A stretch of DNA of 64,000 nt, taken from Hwanghaeella grinnelliae. Lineage in GTDB: Bacteria; Pseudomonadota; Alphaproteobacteria; UBA8366; Aestuariispiraceae. Below the pieces are notes generated by a model. It was not told where the DNA came from, did no database searches, and saw nothing but the letters and a program-made list of their open reading frames with translations. Position numbers and translations under genes: made by a program. Positions 19,245 to 31,136 of the stretch are shown one piece after another. Position 1 is the stretch's first letter; the number at the start of each line of letters is the position of its first letter. The stretch covers positions 1-64,000 of the forward strand of contig NZ_SADE01000001.1 of assembly GCF_004005845.1 (NCBI RefSeq), written 5' to 3'.

Positions 19245-20273
19245 TTATTTCTTAAGGTTCGTCCAGATGGCGTCGTAGAGAACCTGAACCTCTTGCGGGC
19301 AGGCTTCGACGAACACGCCTTTCTGGCCTGCCGGCGGGTTGGATTCCGGGGAATTCGCGACCGCCGGTTCCAGGAAGGGGGCGACGCCCTTAACACCCGC
19401 CGTGTACTGGGCATAGTTGGTAACCGCCGCGGCGTTTTCCGGCTCCAGCAAGAAGTTCATGAACTTCAAAGCGTTCTCGCGGTTCGGTGCGTCTTTCAAC
19501 AGGACGACATTGTCCATCCAGACGATGTAACCTTCCTTCGGGAAGGCATATTCGATATTGGCGCCTTCAGAACGGGCCTTTGCCGAGAAACCGGACCAGA
19601 TCATGCCAACGGCGGCGTCACCCGAAACGAGTACGTCCTTGGCGATATCGGAACCGAAAGAAGCCCAATGCTGCTTCGCGCCTTGAACCAGCGCGTTCAA
19701 CGCCTTCAACTGTGCCTTGTCGGGTGTGCATTGAGGAATGCCCAGATAGAGCGATGCCAGCGTCAATGTCTCGCCCGACGTGTCGAGGACGTTGATCTTG
19801 CCCTTCAGTTCTTCCGGCGGGTCGAAGACGATCGCCAGGCTGTCGATCGGCCCCGAGAAGACATCCCGGTTGACCGAAAACGAGGTGGATCCCCACTGGT
19901 AGGGAATGGAGCTTTTGCGGCCCGGGTCGAAGGAGACATCGGCCCATTGGTCTTCGATATTGCCGAAATTGGACAGTTCGGACGGCTCGAAGGTATCGAG
20001 CATCCCTTCGTTGTTCAGGATCTTCACCATGTAGTCGCCCGGAACCGCGACGTCGTAGGAGCCGAGCTTGCCGGCCTTCAGCGACGCGAGAAGTGACTCG
20101 TTGCTGTCATAGGTGTCCATGGTCACCTCGACATCGTATTCCTTTGCGAATTTATCCAGCAGTTCCTGCGGGATGTATTCGAACCAATGATAGATCGACA
20201 GTTTCCCTTCGGCCTGGGCCGCGCCGGTCAGCGCGAAGAAGGCCAATGATGCGGTCATAAGAAGTTTCTTCAT
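19245..20273 (-). CDS. potF: putrescine/spermidine-type ABC substrate-binding protein (PotF-like)
   Basis: A 342-residue periplasmic binding protein. A signal peptide (MKKLL...TGAAQA) is cut after about A21, followed by LSIYHWFEYIPQELLDKFAKEYDVEV, the opening of PotD/PotF proteins, then SNESLLASLKAGK and YDVAVPGDYMV. ATG 20273 is used; an open frame continues upstream but lies within the permease gene. It is the fourth gene of a four-gene polyamine importer and should select the substrate. Confidence 0.9.
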   Translation of the reverse strand: MKKLLMTASLAFFALTGAAQAEGKLSIYHWFEYIPQELLDKFAKEYDVEVTMDTYDSNESLLASLKAGKLGSYDVAVPGDYMVKILNNEGMLDTFEPSELSNFGNIEDQWADVSFDPGRKSSIPYQWGSTSFSVNRDVFSGPIDSLAIVFDPPEELKGKINVLDTSGETLTLASLYLGIPQCTPDKAQLKALNALVQGAKQHWASFGSDIAKDVLVSGDAAVGMIWSGFSAKARSEGANIEYAFPKEGYIVWMDNVVLLKDAPNRENALKFMNFLLEPENAAAVTNYAQYTAGVKGVAPFLEPAVANSPESNPPAGQKGVFVEACPQEVQVLYDAIWTNLKK

Positions 20274-20290
20274 GTGAAGCTCCACTCTGT

Positions 20291-21109
20291 TTAGGTTTTT
20301 TGGTTTTTGTCTTGCCCGGTTCGGCCGATCAGCCAGGACAGGGAAACGAAGATCACCGACACGATGAGCATCAATGTTGAGATCGCCATAATGTTGGGCT
20401 TTATGCCCTGTTTGACCGACCCGAAGATCGCGGTCGGCAGGGTCTCGACACCCGCTCCCTTGACGAAGTTGGTGATCAGGAAATCGTCCAGGGAAATAAT
20501 GAACGCCAACAGAAAGCCGGACAGGATGCCGGGCGTCATCAGCGGAAGCAGGACCAGTTTGAAGGCTTCCCGGGGCGTTGCATAAAGATCCATCGCCGCC
20601 TGCTCGTACAGGTCCGGGATGCTTTGCATCCGCGCGGAAATCGGCAGATAGGCGAAAGGAATGCAGAACACGATATGGGCGATGAGGATTGTGGTTAGCC
20701 CGGATGTGAAGCCGATGGCGGTGAAGAAGACCAAGCTTGCCACGGCCGTCACCACTTCCGGCACCATCAGGGGCAGGCTGATCAGCGCGAAGCTCAATGT
20801 CTTTCCGCGAAACCGGCCTGCCCGCGTCATCGCGACGGAGGCAAGTGTCGCGATGATGGTCGCCGCAATGGCGGCCGTTATTGCGATAACCAACGAATTG
20901 ATCGCCGCTTGCTGGAACTTCGGCGCTTCCGGCCCGGTGAAGACATCGACATACCAGGCCAGCGAGGTGCCGCCCCATTTGGTGATCGAGGTGGAGGCGT
21001 TGAAGGAATAAACCGCGACCACGATCAGCGGCGCATAGAGCACCACGAGGCATACGATCGTGACGGTCAGAAACCCGGGGAAACGGCGAAGGTCCGTCTT
21101 TGACGCCAT
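20291..21109 (-). CDS. potI: polyamine ABC transporter permease PotI
   Basis: A 272-residue inner-membrane permease with six hydrophobic segments and the binding-protein-dependent EAA loop ([21 protein letters not shown], near 180). [14 protein letters not shown] is typical of the PotC/PotI side. It overlaps the upstream permease stop by one base (ATGA) and is followed after 17 bp by the binding protein. Confidence 0.9.
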   Translation of the reverse strand: MASKTDLRRFPGFLTVTIVCLVVLYAPLIVVAVYSFNASTSITKWGGTSLAWYVDVFTGPEAPKFQQAAINSLVIAITAAIAATIIATLASVAMTRAGRFRGKTLSFALISLPLMVPEVVTAVASLVFFTAIGFTSGLTTILIAHIVFCIPFAYLPISARMQSIPDLYEQAAMDLYATPREAFKLVLLPLMTPGILSGFLLAFIISLDDFLITNFVKGAGVETLPTAIFGSVKQGIKPNIMAISTLMLIVSVIFVSLSWLIGRTGQDKNQKT

Positions 21110-22032
21110 CAGCGCTCGCTCCCCTTGTTCTGGTTGCGGGCATAGATCAGCAGGACTGCCATCACGATGCTGAGCAGGATGGTGGACGCCGCCGCGCCGA
21201 AGGGCCAGTTGCCGGCGCTGCCTTTGAACTGTTCTTCGATCAGCGACCCGATCATGAAGGTCTTCGCGCCGCCAAGCAGATCCGGCGCCAGGAACGCGCC
21301 GAGCGACGGCACGAAGACCAGGATGCAGCCGGCAACGATCCCCGGCTTCACTACCGGCAGAATGACCAGCCACAGTGTGGTCCAGATGCTGGAATAAAGA
21401 TCCGCCGCCGCTTCCGAAAGTGAGAAATCATAGCGTTCGACCGATGCGTAGATCGGCAAGACCATGAAAGGCAGATAACTGTAAAACAGGCCGAGTTGGA
21501 CCGCGAAATTTGTATTGATAAGGCCGAGCGGTTCACTGACCGCGCCTGTCCAAAGAAGGAATTCGTTCAGCGGCCCGGTGTCGCGGATAAGGAACTTCAT
21601 TGACACGGTCCGGATCAGCAGGTTGACCCAATAGGGGATCGTGATCATGAACAGCCATGCCGAACGCGTGGAAGGTCTTCGCGTCGCAATGAACCAGGCG
21701 GTGGGAAACCCGATCAACAGACAGGCAATGGTCGCCACCCCGGCTTGCCAGATCGAACGCCAGAAAATGCCGATATAGGTCCATTCGATGCTTGGCGGTT
21801 CGTCGCCGAACAGGCCGCGGTCGAAAAAGAACTGGTCATAGGCCGCCAGCGTGAATTCCCAGATCACGCCGCCGCGGAATTCCTTGGTCAGAAACGAATA
21901 GACGATCATCATGCCGACGGGGGCGAGCAGGAAGAACCCGATCATGGCCCAGGCGGGGAACATCAGCTTGGCGCTGTTGCCTTTGTATATGTTTGAGACG
22001 GTCCCGCCGCTCGTTGTCGCCCCGGCCGCCAT
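21109..22032 (-). CDS. potH: polyamine ABC transporter permease PotH
   Basis: A 307-residue permease with an N-terminal cytoplasmic stretch, six membrane segments and an EAA-loop motif ([26 protein letters not shown], near 200-225). [17 protein letters not shown] is the usual PotB/PotH signature. Start and stop both overlap neighbours by ATGA, so translation is probably coupled with potG and potI. Confidence 0.9.
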   Translation of the reverse strand: MAAGATTSGGTVSNIYKGNSAKLMFPAWAMIGFFLLAPVGMMIVYSFLTKEFRGGVIWEFTLAAYDQFFFDRGLFGDEPPSIEWTYIGIFWRSIWQAGVATIACLLIGFPTAWFIATRRPSTRSAWLFMITIPYWVNLLIRTVSMKFLIRDTGPLNEFLLWTGAVSEPLGLINTNFAVQLGLFYSYLPFMVLPIYASVERYDFSLSEAAADLYSSIWTTLWLVILPVVKPGIVAGCILVFVPSLGAFLAPDLLGGAKTFMIGSLIEEQFKGSAGNWPFGAAASTILLSIVMAVLLIYARNQNKGSER

Positions 22033-23105
22033 CAGTCCGCAAGAAGGCGCGCCGCGCCAACCTCCAGCTTCAGGCCGACGGCGGAACCTTCCTCGGGTAC
22101 AATTGTCGTTTCCGAATTCTGCAGCCGCACGGTCATCGCTTCATCGTCGGCCAATCGGACGTGCAGTTGAATATCGGTTCCCAGATAGACCCGGCCGGTG
22201 ACGGTCGCATCCAGGTCGCCGGCCCCCTCCGCGCATAGGGCAATCCGCTCCGGCCGAACCGAAAGGTGACCTTTGCCGGCCCCGCGCATGGCCGCCGCCG
22301 GACAGGTGAAGCCGTGACCGCCGGGCAGCGACAGTGTTGCCATGCCGTCGGAAACGGAATGGACATCAACGTCAAGAAGGTTCGTTTCCCCGATAAAATC
22401 AGCGACGAAACGGTTAACCGGGCTCTCGTAAATGTCCGGTGGAGCCCCAATCTGCTGAACCTCTCCATTCGACATGACCGCGATCCGGTCCGACATCGTC
22501 AGCGCCTCTTCCTGGTCATGCGTGACGAAGATGAAGGCAATGCCGGTTTCCCGCTGTAGGGATTTGAGTTCCACGCGAACGGCCTGCCGCAATTTCAGGT
22601 CTAAGGCGGATAGCGGTTCGTCCAGCAGCAATACGGCCGGGCGCGGGGCCAGGGCGCGGGCAAGGGCCACCCGTTGTTGCTGGCCGCCCGACAGTTGCGC
22701 GGGCTTGCGCGCGGCAAAACCGCCAAGCTGGACCATCTCCAGCACCTGGTTCGCACGTTGCGCCGCATCCGTTTTGGACCAACCGCTGCGTAACATCCCG
22801 AACATGACGTTGTCCGTCACGGTCATATGGGGGAACAGCGCGTATTGCTGGAACACTGTGTTGACCGGTCGCTTGTGGGGAGGAAGGCCCGTAATGTCCT
22901 CGCCCTTCAACCGGATGGTGCCGCTGCTGACCTCTTCGAAGCCGGCGATCGACCGCAGCAGGGTCGTCTTGCCGCAACCCGACGGCCCCAGCAGCGTAAA
23001 GAACTCATTCTCGCAAATGCTGAGCGAGACACCGTGCAAGGCCGTAAACGAACCGTACCGTTTGACGACGTTCTCGATATCGACCGCAATCTCCGCGCTG
23101 GTCAT
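22032..23105 (-). CDS. potG: polyamine ABC transporter ATP-binding protein PotG
   Basis: A 357-residue ATPase with Walker A GPSGCGKTT (near 38), Q-loop VFQQYALFPHMTV, signature LSGGQQQR, Walker B VLLLDEPLSALD and switch His in FVTHDQEEA. A C-terminal TOBE domain (about 260-355) begins near the LSVRPERIAL segment. It is the first gene of the importer operon, reading away from the LuxR-type regulator at 23196. Confidence 0.92.
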   Translation of the reverse strand: MTSAEIAVDIENVVKRYGSFTALHGVSLSICENEFFTLLGPSGCGKTTLLRSIAGFEEVSSGTIRLKGEDITGLPPHKRPVNTVFQQYALFPHMTVTDNVMFGMLRSGWSKTDAAQRANQVLEMVQLGGFAARKPAQLSGGQQQRVALARALAPRPAVLLLDEPLSALDLKLRQAVRVELKSLQRETGIAFIFVTHDQEEALTMSDRIAVMSNGEVQQIGAPPDIYESPVNRFVADFIGETNLLDVDVHSVSDGMATLSLPGGHGFTCPAAAMRGAGKGHLSVRPERIALCAEGAGDLDATVTGRVYLGTDIQLHVRLADDEAMTVRLQNSETTIVPEEGSAVGLKLEVGAARLLAD

Positions 23106-23164
23106 GAACTACTCTTCTTTGATACCCCTAAATCCCAGGGTAAAACGGTAAAACGGTCTGTGGA

Positions 23165-23180
23165 GGGGGTATATACCCCC
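23165..23180. promoter_or_regulatory. perfect 16-bp palindrome, candidate operator of the LuxR-type regulator
   Basis: GGGGGTATATACCCCC is perfectly self-complementary and lies 15 bp before the regulator start, in the 90-bp gap shared with potG. A weaker TACCC-N10-GGGTA pair sits at 23123-23142 nearer potG, and between them the 8-bp unit GGTAAAAC is repeated (23139-23157). Dimeric HTH regulators of the LuxR type use symmetric sites of about this size, so autoregulation and control of the polyamine operon are plausible. Confidence 0.55.
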
Positions 23181-23195
23181 AAAGAGGTATGCGCG

Positions 23196-23996
23196 ATGGA
23201 ACTGCCGAATTCAGCGGAGAAGCATCTAGGGCGGGCCATTGCGGCCTTGGCGTCCGATCGGTTCGAACATGCTCTCTTCGAATGGCTGCACCGTTGTTTC
23301 GAAATCGACAACACAACAATGCTGGCTTATTTCCAGAACCGCGTGCCGGAAATCATGTTCACGCATGCAATTGAACGGAAAGTTCATGAAAAGCTTTTCA
23401 GCGACTATGTGCCGGGCGCTTATCTGCTGGACCCGTTCCATGCGCTGCATGTGGAAAACGCGCCTCCCGGTCTCTACCGATTGAAGGACATTGCGCCTGA
23501 TCAGTTTCAGCGCAATGAGTACTATGCCGCCTACTATCAACGCACCACGCTGGTCGATGAGATGGCCTATGTCGCTTATCCGGCCGAAGGGGTGTCGGTG
23601 CAGATATGCCTGGGCCGGGACAAGTCTTCCGGCCAGCGCTTTTCCGCACGCGACGTGCAGAAGGCCGAGAGGATCGCACCCATCGTCTGCGGTTTGATCG
23701 AACAGCAATGGTCAGGCCTGCAATCGACAGGCGACTATAGGAATGAGGACCTTGCGGGCCATCTCATCACGGCGTTGGAGCAAGAGCATGGCATCGCGCT
23801 CAGTCCGCGCCAGGCGGAAGTCGCGCTCTTGATTTTGCGCGGGCATTCTTCCGTCTCGATCGGTCTGCGCCTCGGTATCAGTCCGCAGACGGTTAAGGTT
23901 TTTCGCAAGCAGCTGTATCGGCGCTGCGGAATATCCTCACAAGCGGAGCTGTTTTCTCTGCTGATACCCCTGCTCTCGATACCGGACACCGTGTGA
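23196..23996 (+). CDS. LuxR-type HTH regulator of the polyamine locus
   Basis: A 266-residue protein with a GerE/LuxR-type helix-turn-helix at about 198-258 (LSPRQAEVALLILRGHSSVSIGLRLGISPQTVKVFRKQLYRRC, key core only). The N-terminal ~190 residues resemble no classic autoinducer or receiver domain that I recognise; they contain many aromatic residues and may bind a small ligand. The start at ATG 23196 has AAAGAGG upstream. It diverges from the potGHI-potF operon, so a polyamine-responsive role is likely but unproven. Confidence 0.78.
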   Translation: MELPNSAEKHLGRAIAALASDRFEHALFEWLHRCFEIDNTTMLAYFQNRVPEIMFTHAIERKVHEKLFSDYVPGAYLLDPFHALHVENAPPGLYRLKDIAPDQFQRNEYYAAYYQRTTLVDEMAYVAYPAEGVSVQICLGRDKSSGQRFSARDVQKAERIAPIVCGLIEQQWSGLQSTGDYRNEDLAGHLITALEQEHGIALSPRQAEVALLILRGHSSVSIGLRLGISPQTVKVFRKQLYRRCGISSQAELFSLLIPLLSIPDTV

Positions 23997-26461
<2,465 letters not shown>

Positions 26462-26492
26462 AACCCCGCGTTTAAAGCGTAACGGAAACAGG

Positions 26493-26519
26493 AAAGCCCG
26501 CCGGCAACGGCGGGCTTTT
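26493..26519 (+). terminator. Rho-independent terminator of katG
   Basis: AAAGCCCGCC-GGCAAC-GGCGGGCTTTT, a perfect GC stem flanked by A and T tracts. It may serve both katG and the convergent HAD gene, which ends at 26540. Confidence 0.92.
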
Positions 26520-26539
26520 CATTTGTTCGTTCGTCCGGC

Positions 26540-27454
26540 CTAAGGCGTCGGGATGATGTAGTCCGGGGAAATTTTCGCCAGGTCTATTCCCGCCTCGAAA
26601 TCCGCATTGGCGAAGAAACCGTGATCGGTCACCAGGATGGTGCCGATCCCGGCCGCCAACCCGCCCAACACATCGGTTTGCAGCGTATCCCCGACCATGG
26701 CGATGCGGTCGCGGTCTACAATTTCGGGAATACGCGCCAAGACGGCTTCGAAGGCAGCCTTGAAAGGCTTGCCGAAGAATTCGGGTTCGACGCCGCTGGC
26801 ATCGGCCATGTTATGGGCATAGTGGCCGGGTTCCCACGACATGCCGCCTTCCACAGGGGCAACGATATCGGGATTGCCGACCAGGATGGGGCGCGGCCGG
26901 GCCTGCAAAGCCTGCTCGATCAGGCGCTGCCGTTCCGGCGTCCATTCGCTGCTGCCGAACAGGATGAACGCATCGACTTCCGCATATGGGCCGGGGTCGT
27001 CGCCCAGGAAGGCAATATCGTGGTCTTCCAGTTCTTCCGTGCCGAATTTGGTCGCCGCCATGGCACCCCATTTGTGCTTCGGGTATTGGGCAAGCGCATG
27101 CAGCATGACCTCGCGGCTTGAAACCGCATTTGCGGGGTCGAAGCTGAAGCCCAGGCGGCTATAGCGCTGCATCAGTAACCGTTTGGGATAGCCGGCGGCG
27201 TTCGTCAGTACGATGACGGTCTTGCCCATCCGCTGCAGTTCCGTCACTGCGTCGACGGCACCGGGAATGGCGCCTTCGCCGACATTGAGGACCCCGAAAC
27301 CGTCCAGAACGAAGGCGTCGAAACGATCCGCCAAGGCAAGCAAACCTGCCGCCCGTTCCGCGGACCCCTGCCGCGGCGGGGTGGGTAGGCGATGTCTGAC
27401 CGCCTCATAGGCTTTGAACGCCTTGAGGGTCGCTTCGGGCGCACGCAATTCCAT
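26540..27454 (-). CDS. HAD-IIA (NagD-like) hydrolase of the phn operon
   Basis: A 304-residue HAD protein of the TIGR01459/NagD-like class. Motif I is LDGFGVLNVG with presumed nucleophile D51; the residue two positions on is F53, not the usual acid-base Asp, as in other members of this class. Motif II is VLTNAAG, then KPFKAAFEAV carries the motif III lysine, and motif IV is MVGDTLQTDVLGG. It overlaps the phnE stop by ATGA, so it belongs to the transporter operon and may dephosphorylate an imported compound; the substrate is unknown. Confidence 0.82.
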   Translation of the reverse strand: MELRAPEATLKAFKAYEAVRHRLPTPPRQGSAERAAGLLALADRFDAFVLDGFGVLNVGEGAIPGAVDAVTELQRMGKTVIVLTNAAGYPKRLLMQRYSRLGFSFDPANAVSSREVMLHALAQYPKHKWGAMAATKFGTEELEDHDIAFLGDDPGPYAEVDAFILFGSSEWTPERQRLIEQALQARPRPILVGNPDIVAPVEGGMSWEPGHYAHNMADASGVEPEFFGKPFKAAFEAVLARIPEIVDRDRIAMVGDTLQTDVLGGLAAGIGTILVTDHGFFANADFEAGIDLAKISPDYIIPTP

Positions 27455-28272
27455 CAGATTATCGCGCCCCGCACTTTCGCCGAGACCCATTCGCTGAGGA
27501 CGACCGCGAACAGGATGACGATCAGGATCAGTGAAACCTGCGGCCAGGCGAGAACATTGAGCGAGGAGGAGAGCTGCAGGCCGATCCCGCCCGCACCGAC
27601 AAGGCCCAAAACGGTCGACTCGCGGATGTTGATGTCCCACCGGAAGACGGCGACGCCGGCAAAGGCGGGCATGATCTGCGGCACGATCCCATAGGCCATG
27701 ACCTGCCAGCGCGACGCGCCGGTGGCGGTGATCGCTTCAACCTGCTTGTGGTCGATCTCTTCAATCGCTTCGTAGAGCAATTTGGCGCAGAAACCGATTG
27801 AGCGGATTGCGATGGCCAGAATGCCGGCAAAGACGCCGGGGCCGATAATTGCGATCAACAGCAAGGCCCAGATCAGCGAATTGATGGACCGAGTCGATAC
27901 GATGATCAGCAAGGCGAGTGGTCGGATGAACGTTTTGCTGGGTGTTGTATTTCGCGCGGCGAGGAAGGCCGTCGGCACGGCCAGGAAAAGCGCCAGCAAT
28001 GTCCCGAGTGTCGCAATATTAAGTGTATCCCAGATCGGCTCACCCAATTGCGTGATGTATTCCCATTTCGGTGGGGTCGCGCGGGTCAGGATGTCGCCGG
28101 CGATGCGCGGCGCGTCCCAAACGAAGAACCAGGTCGTCGATTCCGAAATCTGCTGCCAGCAGACAACAAAGACGGCGACCCCGATGAACCAGGACGCCCA
28201 ATGGGTGAACTGCTCGCGGCGGTTTCGCTTCTGCCAGACTTTCAGCCCATCCGCATTCTGTTCAATCGGCAT
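27454..28272 (-). CDS. phnE: phosphonate-type ABC permease PhnE (second copy)
   Basis: A 272-residue membrane permease with six hydrophobic segments, the EAA-type loop EAITATGASRWQVMAYGIVPQIMP and the family signature [15 protein letters not shown] near 230. Its start overlaps the neighbouring permease stop by one base. The two permeases are probably a heterodimer in one importer. Confidence 0.9.
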   Translation of the reverse strand: MPIEQNADGLKVWQKRNRREQFTHWASWFIGVAVFVVCWQQISESTTWFFVWDAPRIAGDILTRATPPKWEYITQLGEPIWDTLNIATLGTLLALFLAVPTAFLAARNTTPSKTFIRPLALLIIVSTRSINSLIWALLLIAIIGPGVFAGILAIAIRSIGFCAKLLYEAIEEIDHKQVEAITATGASRWQVMAYGIVPQIMPAFAGVAVFRWDINIRESTVLGLVGAGGIGLQLSSSLNVLAWPQVSLILIVILFAVVLSEWVSAKVRGAII

Positions 28273-29084
28273 TACTGCACCCGTGCCCGAATAACACCGG
28301 AAAGGTATTCCAGCATCATGACAATTCCGATGATGATCATAAGGATCGCCGCAGCGGTATCGAACTCATACCGGTCGAAGGCGGTGTTCAATGTGGCCCC
28401 GATCCCGCCCGCGCCGACAAGGCCCAGAATCGCGGATTCGCGGAAATTGATATCCACCCGATACATTGAAAGTCCGATCAACCGTGGCATTACCTGTGGC
28501 TGAACGCCGTAGTTGATCCATTGCATCCAACCCGCGCCGGTTGCACGGATGGCTTCCGCCTGAACGCGGTCCATGGATTCGATATCTTCGGCCAAAAGCT
28601 TGGAAAGGAAACCGATGGTCGCGAAGGATAGCGTCAGGAAACCAGCCAACGGTCCGAACCCGAAAATCGCTACCAGCAGGATCGCGACGATAATTTCCTG
28701 CAGGGCGCGGGAAAGCGCGACGATTGACCGGCAGACAAGATAAACCGGCAAGGGAGCGATATTGCGGGCCGCACCGAGGCCGATTGGGATCGAGATTAGG
28801 ATGCCGACCACCGATGCCGCGACGGTCATGATCAGGCTTTCCAGCATGCCGTCCCAGATGTCGCTTGCCCGCGATACGAAATCCGGCCGGGTGAAGGACA
28901 TGATAAAAGCCGCGCCGCGGTCCAGACCTTCATAGACGCGAGACCAGTTCACCTCGATCGAGGATATGGCTGCGATCAGGTACAGAACACCGCTGACGCC
29001 GAGCGCCCAACGCAGCCATGCCCGCTTGATGAAGGACGGCTTACGCCAAGGCTGTCCTATTTTGGTGTTCAGTGCGGTCGTCAT
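28272..29084 (-). CDS. phnE: phosphonate-type ABC permease PhnE (first copy)
   Basis: A 270-residue permease related to its neighbour, with [24 protein letters not shown] and [15 protein letters not shown]. It overlaps both phnC and the second phnE by ATGA. Two adjacent phnE genes are common in alphaproteobacterial phosphonate or phosphite importers. Confidence 0.9.
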   Translation of the reverse strand: MTTALNTKIGQPWRKPSFIKRAWLRWALGVSGVLYLIAAISSIEVNWSRVYEGLDRGAAFIMSFTRPDFVSRASDIWDGMLESLIMTVAASVVGILISIPIGLGAARNIAPLPVYLVCRSIVALSRALQEIIVAILLVAIFGFGPLAGFLTLSFATIGFLSKLLAEDIESMDRVQAEAIRATGAGWMQWINYGVQPQVMPRLIGLSMYRVDINFRESAILGLVGAGGIGATLNTAFDRYEFDTAAAILMIIIGIVMMLEYLSGVIRARVQ

Positions 29085-29875
29085 GCAACGGCTGCCTCTG
29101 TGTCTTCGTCTTCATCCTTGCGGATCGTTGCCTGCCAATCTTCTTCGCCGTAGATTTCCGTCAAGACGTCGGGTGAAAGCCCGTCCGGTGGCCCGTCAAA
29201 GCGGATCGCGCCGGATTGCAGGCCGATGACACGTTGCACAAACATTTGTGCCAAGGCGACGTCGTGGATGTTGATGATCGCGGCAAGCCCGCGTTCCTGA
29301 CAAAGCTCGCAGATCAGCCGCATGATTTGGCGGGATGTTTTCGGGTCCAGCGACGCGGTAGGTTCATCGACCAGAAGCAGGGCCGGGTTTTGGATCAAGG
29401 CCCTGCAAATGCCGACGCGTTGACGCTGACCACCGGATAATTCGTCGGCGCGTTTATCGGCCATGGCCAACAAACCGACACGATCCAATAGGCGGAATGC
29501 TTCGTCTATATCGGATTGTGGGTATTTGCGCAGGAAACTGCGCCAGAATCCCACATATCCAAGGCGTCCGGACAATACGTTTTCCATCACCGTCAGGCGT
29601 TCGACCAGGGCGTATTCTTGGAAGATCATGCCCATGCGGCGGCGCTCGCGGCGCAGGCCGGACGAACTCAATGCGGTGACGTCGACATCGTCCAACAAAA
29701 CTTGGCCGCTGGTCGGTTCGACCAATCGGTTGATACAGCGGATCAAGGTAGATTTGCCGGCGCCAGACGGGCCGATCAGGGCGACAACCTGGCCGTTGGG
29801 TATATCGATATCGACCGACACCAGGGCCTTGTCCCCCGTACGGTAGGTCTTTGTCAGCGATTTAAGGCTTAGCAA
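29081..29875 (-). CDS. phnC: phosphonate-type ABC ATP-binding protein PhnC
   Basis: A 264-residue ATPase with Walker [11 protein letters not shown]-loop [13 protein letters not shown], signature [10 protein letters not shown] and Walker [14 protein letters not shown], and the PhnC-type NIHDVALA switch. TTG 29875 is the only initiation codon between the upstream in-frame stop (29897-29899) and the conserved start of the fold, so a TTG start is supported. It lies after the hairpin that follows phnD. Confidence 0.9.
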   Translation of the reverse strand: MLSLKSLTKTYRTGDKALVSVDIDIPNGQVVALIGPSGAGKSTLIRCINRLVEPTSGQVLLDDVDVTALSSSGLRRERRRMGMIFQEYALVERLTVMENVLSGRLGYVGFWRSFLRKYPQSDIDEAFRLLDRVGLLAMADKRADELSGGQRQRVGICRALIQNPALLLVDEPTASLDPKTSRQIMRLICELCQERGLAAIINIHDVALAQMFVQRVIGLQSGAIRFDGPPDGLSPDVLTEIYGEEDWQATIRKDEDEDTEAAVA

Positions 29876-29924
29876 AAGCGGATACTCGTTCGGTTGTCAC
29901 TGATGTTGACGTTGCGAAAAGAAA

Positions 29925-29954
29925 ACCGGCGATGCCAAATTCGGCATCGCCGGT
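29925..29954 (-). terminator. hairpin between phnD and phnC
   Basis: On the minus strand a 12-bp perfect stem (ACCGGCGATGCC with its complement) closes a 6-base loop 9 bp after the phnD stop, followed by TTTCTTTTCGC. It can act as a terminator or, as often after binding-protein genes, as a partial terminator or mRNA stabiliser that raises phnD output over phnCEE. Confidence 0.8.
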
Positions 29955-29963
29955 CAAACCTTC

Positions 29964-30941
29964 TTATTCGCAGGCGTAGGATACGCCGTTGGCCGTGTCG
30001 ATCTTGCGGATGACTTCCCAGAATTCCTTATAGGTCATTTCCAGGAACTGGCCTTCGTTCGACTTTTCGAATTCTTTCTGCAGGCTGCTGCCGTCCCATT
30101 CGAAGGAGAAGAACGCGTCACGGATCTTTTCCTGCAATTCCGGCTTCAGGTTATAGACAACGCCGAAGCCCGTCGTCGGGAAGGTTTGCGATTTATAGAT
30201 CGAGATGACTTGTTCGGGCTTCAGCACATCGCGCTGGATCATCCGGGACAGGACAGAATTCGCGATGGAAGCCGCGGGGTAATCCTTGTTGGCGACACCC
30301 AGGATGGAGTTGTCGTGCTTGCCGGAAAAGACCGGTTCGAAGTCGCGTTCGGCGATCATGCCGAAATCGGCTTTCAGGATCGCGGAGGGCGCCTTGAAAC
30401 CGGAATTGGAAGTCGGCGAGGTAAACGCAAGCTGCTTGCCCTTGATGTCCTCGACCTTTTCGATTCCGGAACCCGGATAGGTCAGGATTTCCATCTCGTA
30501 ACCGAAATTGCCGTCCTTGGACGCCATGATCGTGAAAGGATGGAATCCGGCGCAATTCACGGCCAACGGATTGGATCCGGTGTTGAACCCTGCGATATGG
30601 AGGCGTCCGGACCGCATCGCTTCGATCTGCGCGGCGTTGGACTGAACCGGGAAGAAAACGACGGATTTTCCGGTCTTCTCCTCCAGGTATTCCAGGAAGT
30701 CGGACCAGGCCTCCTTGTAGACGGCGGGGTCTTCGACCGGCGTGTACGCGAAGATCAGTGTATCCGGGTCCAGTTGCTGGGAAGGGTCGGTCGGGGTGTC
30801 GGCGATCAGGTCGCCGTCACGGTCGCAATAGCGCTGGTCCAAATCGCCGCGCGGGCAATTTTCCTGGGCGGATGCACTTGAAGCGGAAAACGCCAACGCG
30901 GCCATGACCGCACCGGCAAGCAGAATGTTCTTTTTGATCAC
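29964..30941 (-). CDS. phnD: phosphonate-type ABC substrate-binding protein PhnD
   Basis: A 325-residue periplasmic protein with a signal peptide cut near A25 (ASSASAQ). The PhnD/phosphite-binding domain is marked by FAYTPVEDP, YLEEKTGKSVVFFPVQSNAAQIEAM, ITxK-like EDIKGKQLAFTSPTSNSGFKAP and the H-D-N-S segment. GTG 30941 is the start, with GGGGAGG 6-12 bp upstream. The mature N-terminus has an unusual Cys/Asp-rich insert (CPRGDLDQRYCDRDGD) before the family domain begins. Confidence 0.9.
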   Translation of the reverse strand: MIKKNILLAGAVMAALAFSASSASAQENCPRGDLDQRYCDRDGDLIADTPTDPSQQLDPDTLIFAYTPVEDPAVYKEAWSDFLEYLEEKTGKSVVFFPVQSNAAQIEAMRSGRLHIAGFNTGSNPLAVNCAGFHPFTIMASKDGNFGYEMEILTYPGSGIEKVEDIKGKQLAFTSPTSNSGFKAPSAILKADFGMIAERDFEPVFSGKHDNSILGVANKDYPAASIANSVLSRMIQRDVLKPEQVISIYKSQTFPTTGFGVVYNLKPELQEKIRDAFFSFEWDGSSLQKEFEKSNEGQFLEMTYKEFWEVIRKIDTANGVSYACE

Positions 30942-30995
30942 GTTGAACCTCCCCTTGGGTTACCTTTTTTGCCCCGGTCGCACGGACCGGAATTT

Positions 30996-31013
30996 ATTGC
31001 AGTTTTGTTACAT
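30996..31013 (-). promoter_or_regulatory. candidate Pho box upstream of phnD
   Basis: On the minus strand ATGTAACAAAACTGCAAT matches the E. coli Pho-box consensus CTGTCATAAAACTGTCAT at 13 of 18 positions by my count, including the central AAAACTG. It ends 55 bp before the phnD start. PhoB control is therefore plausible but the match is imperfect. Confidence 0.35.
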
Positions 31014-31136
31014 AGCACCGAAGCGCTGGGGGGGAAATATCGTTTTCGGACCGACAGGAAAAGGCTGCGGCGGACGGCCGAATCCGTCGCTCGGTTCGTT
31101 GCCGCCGCTCACCATGTTTGCGTAGGCTGATATTTT

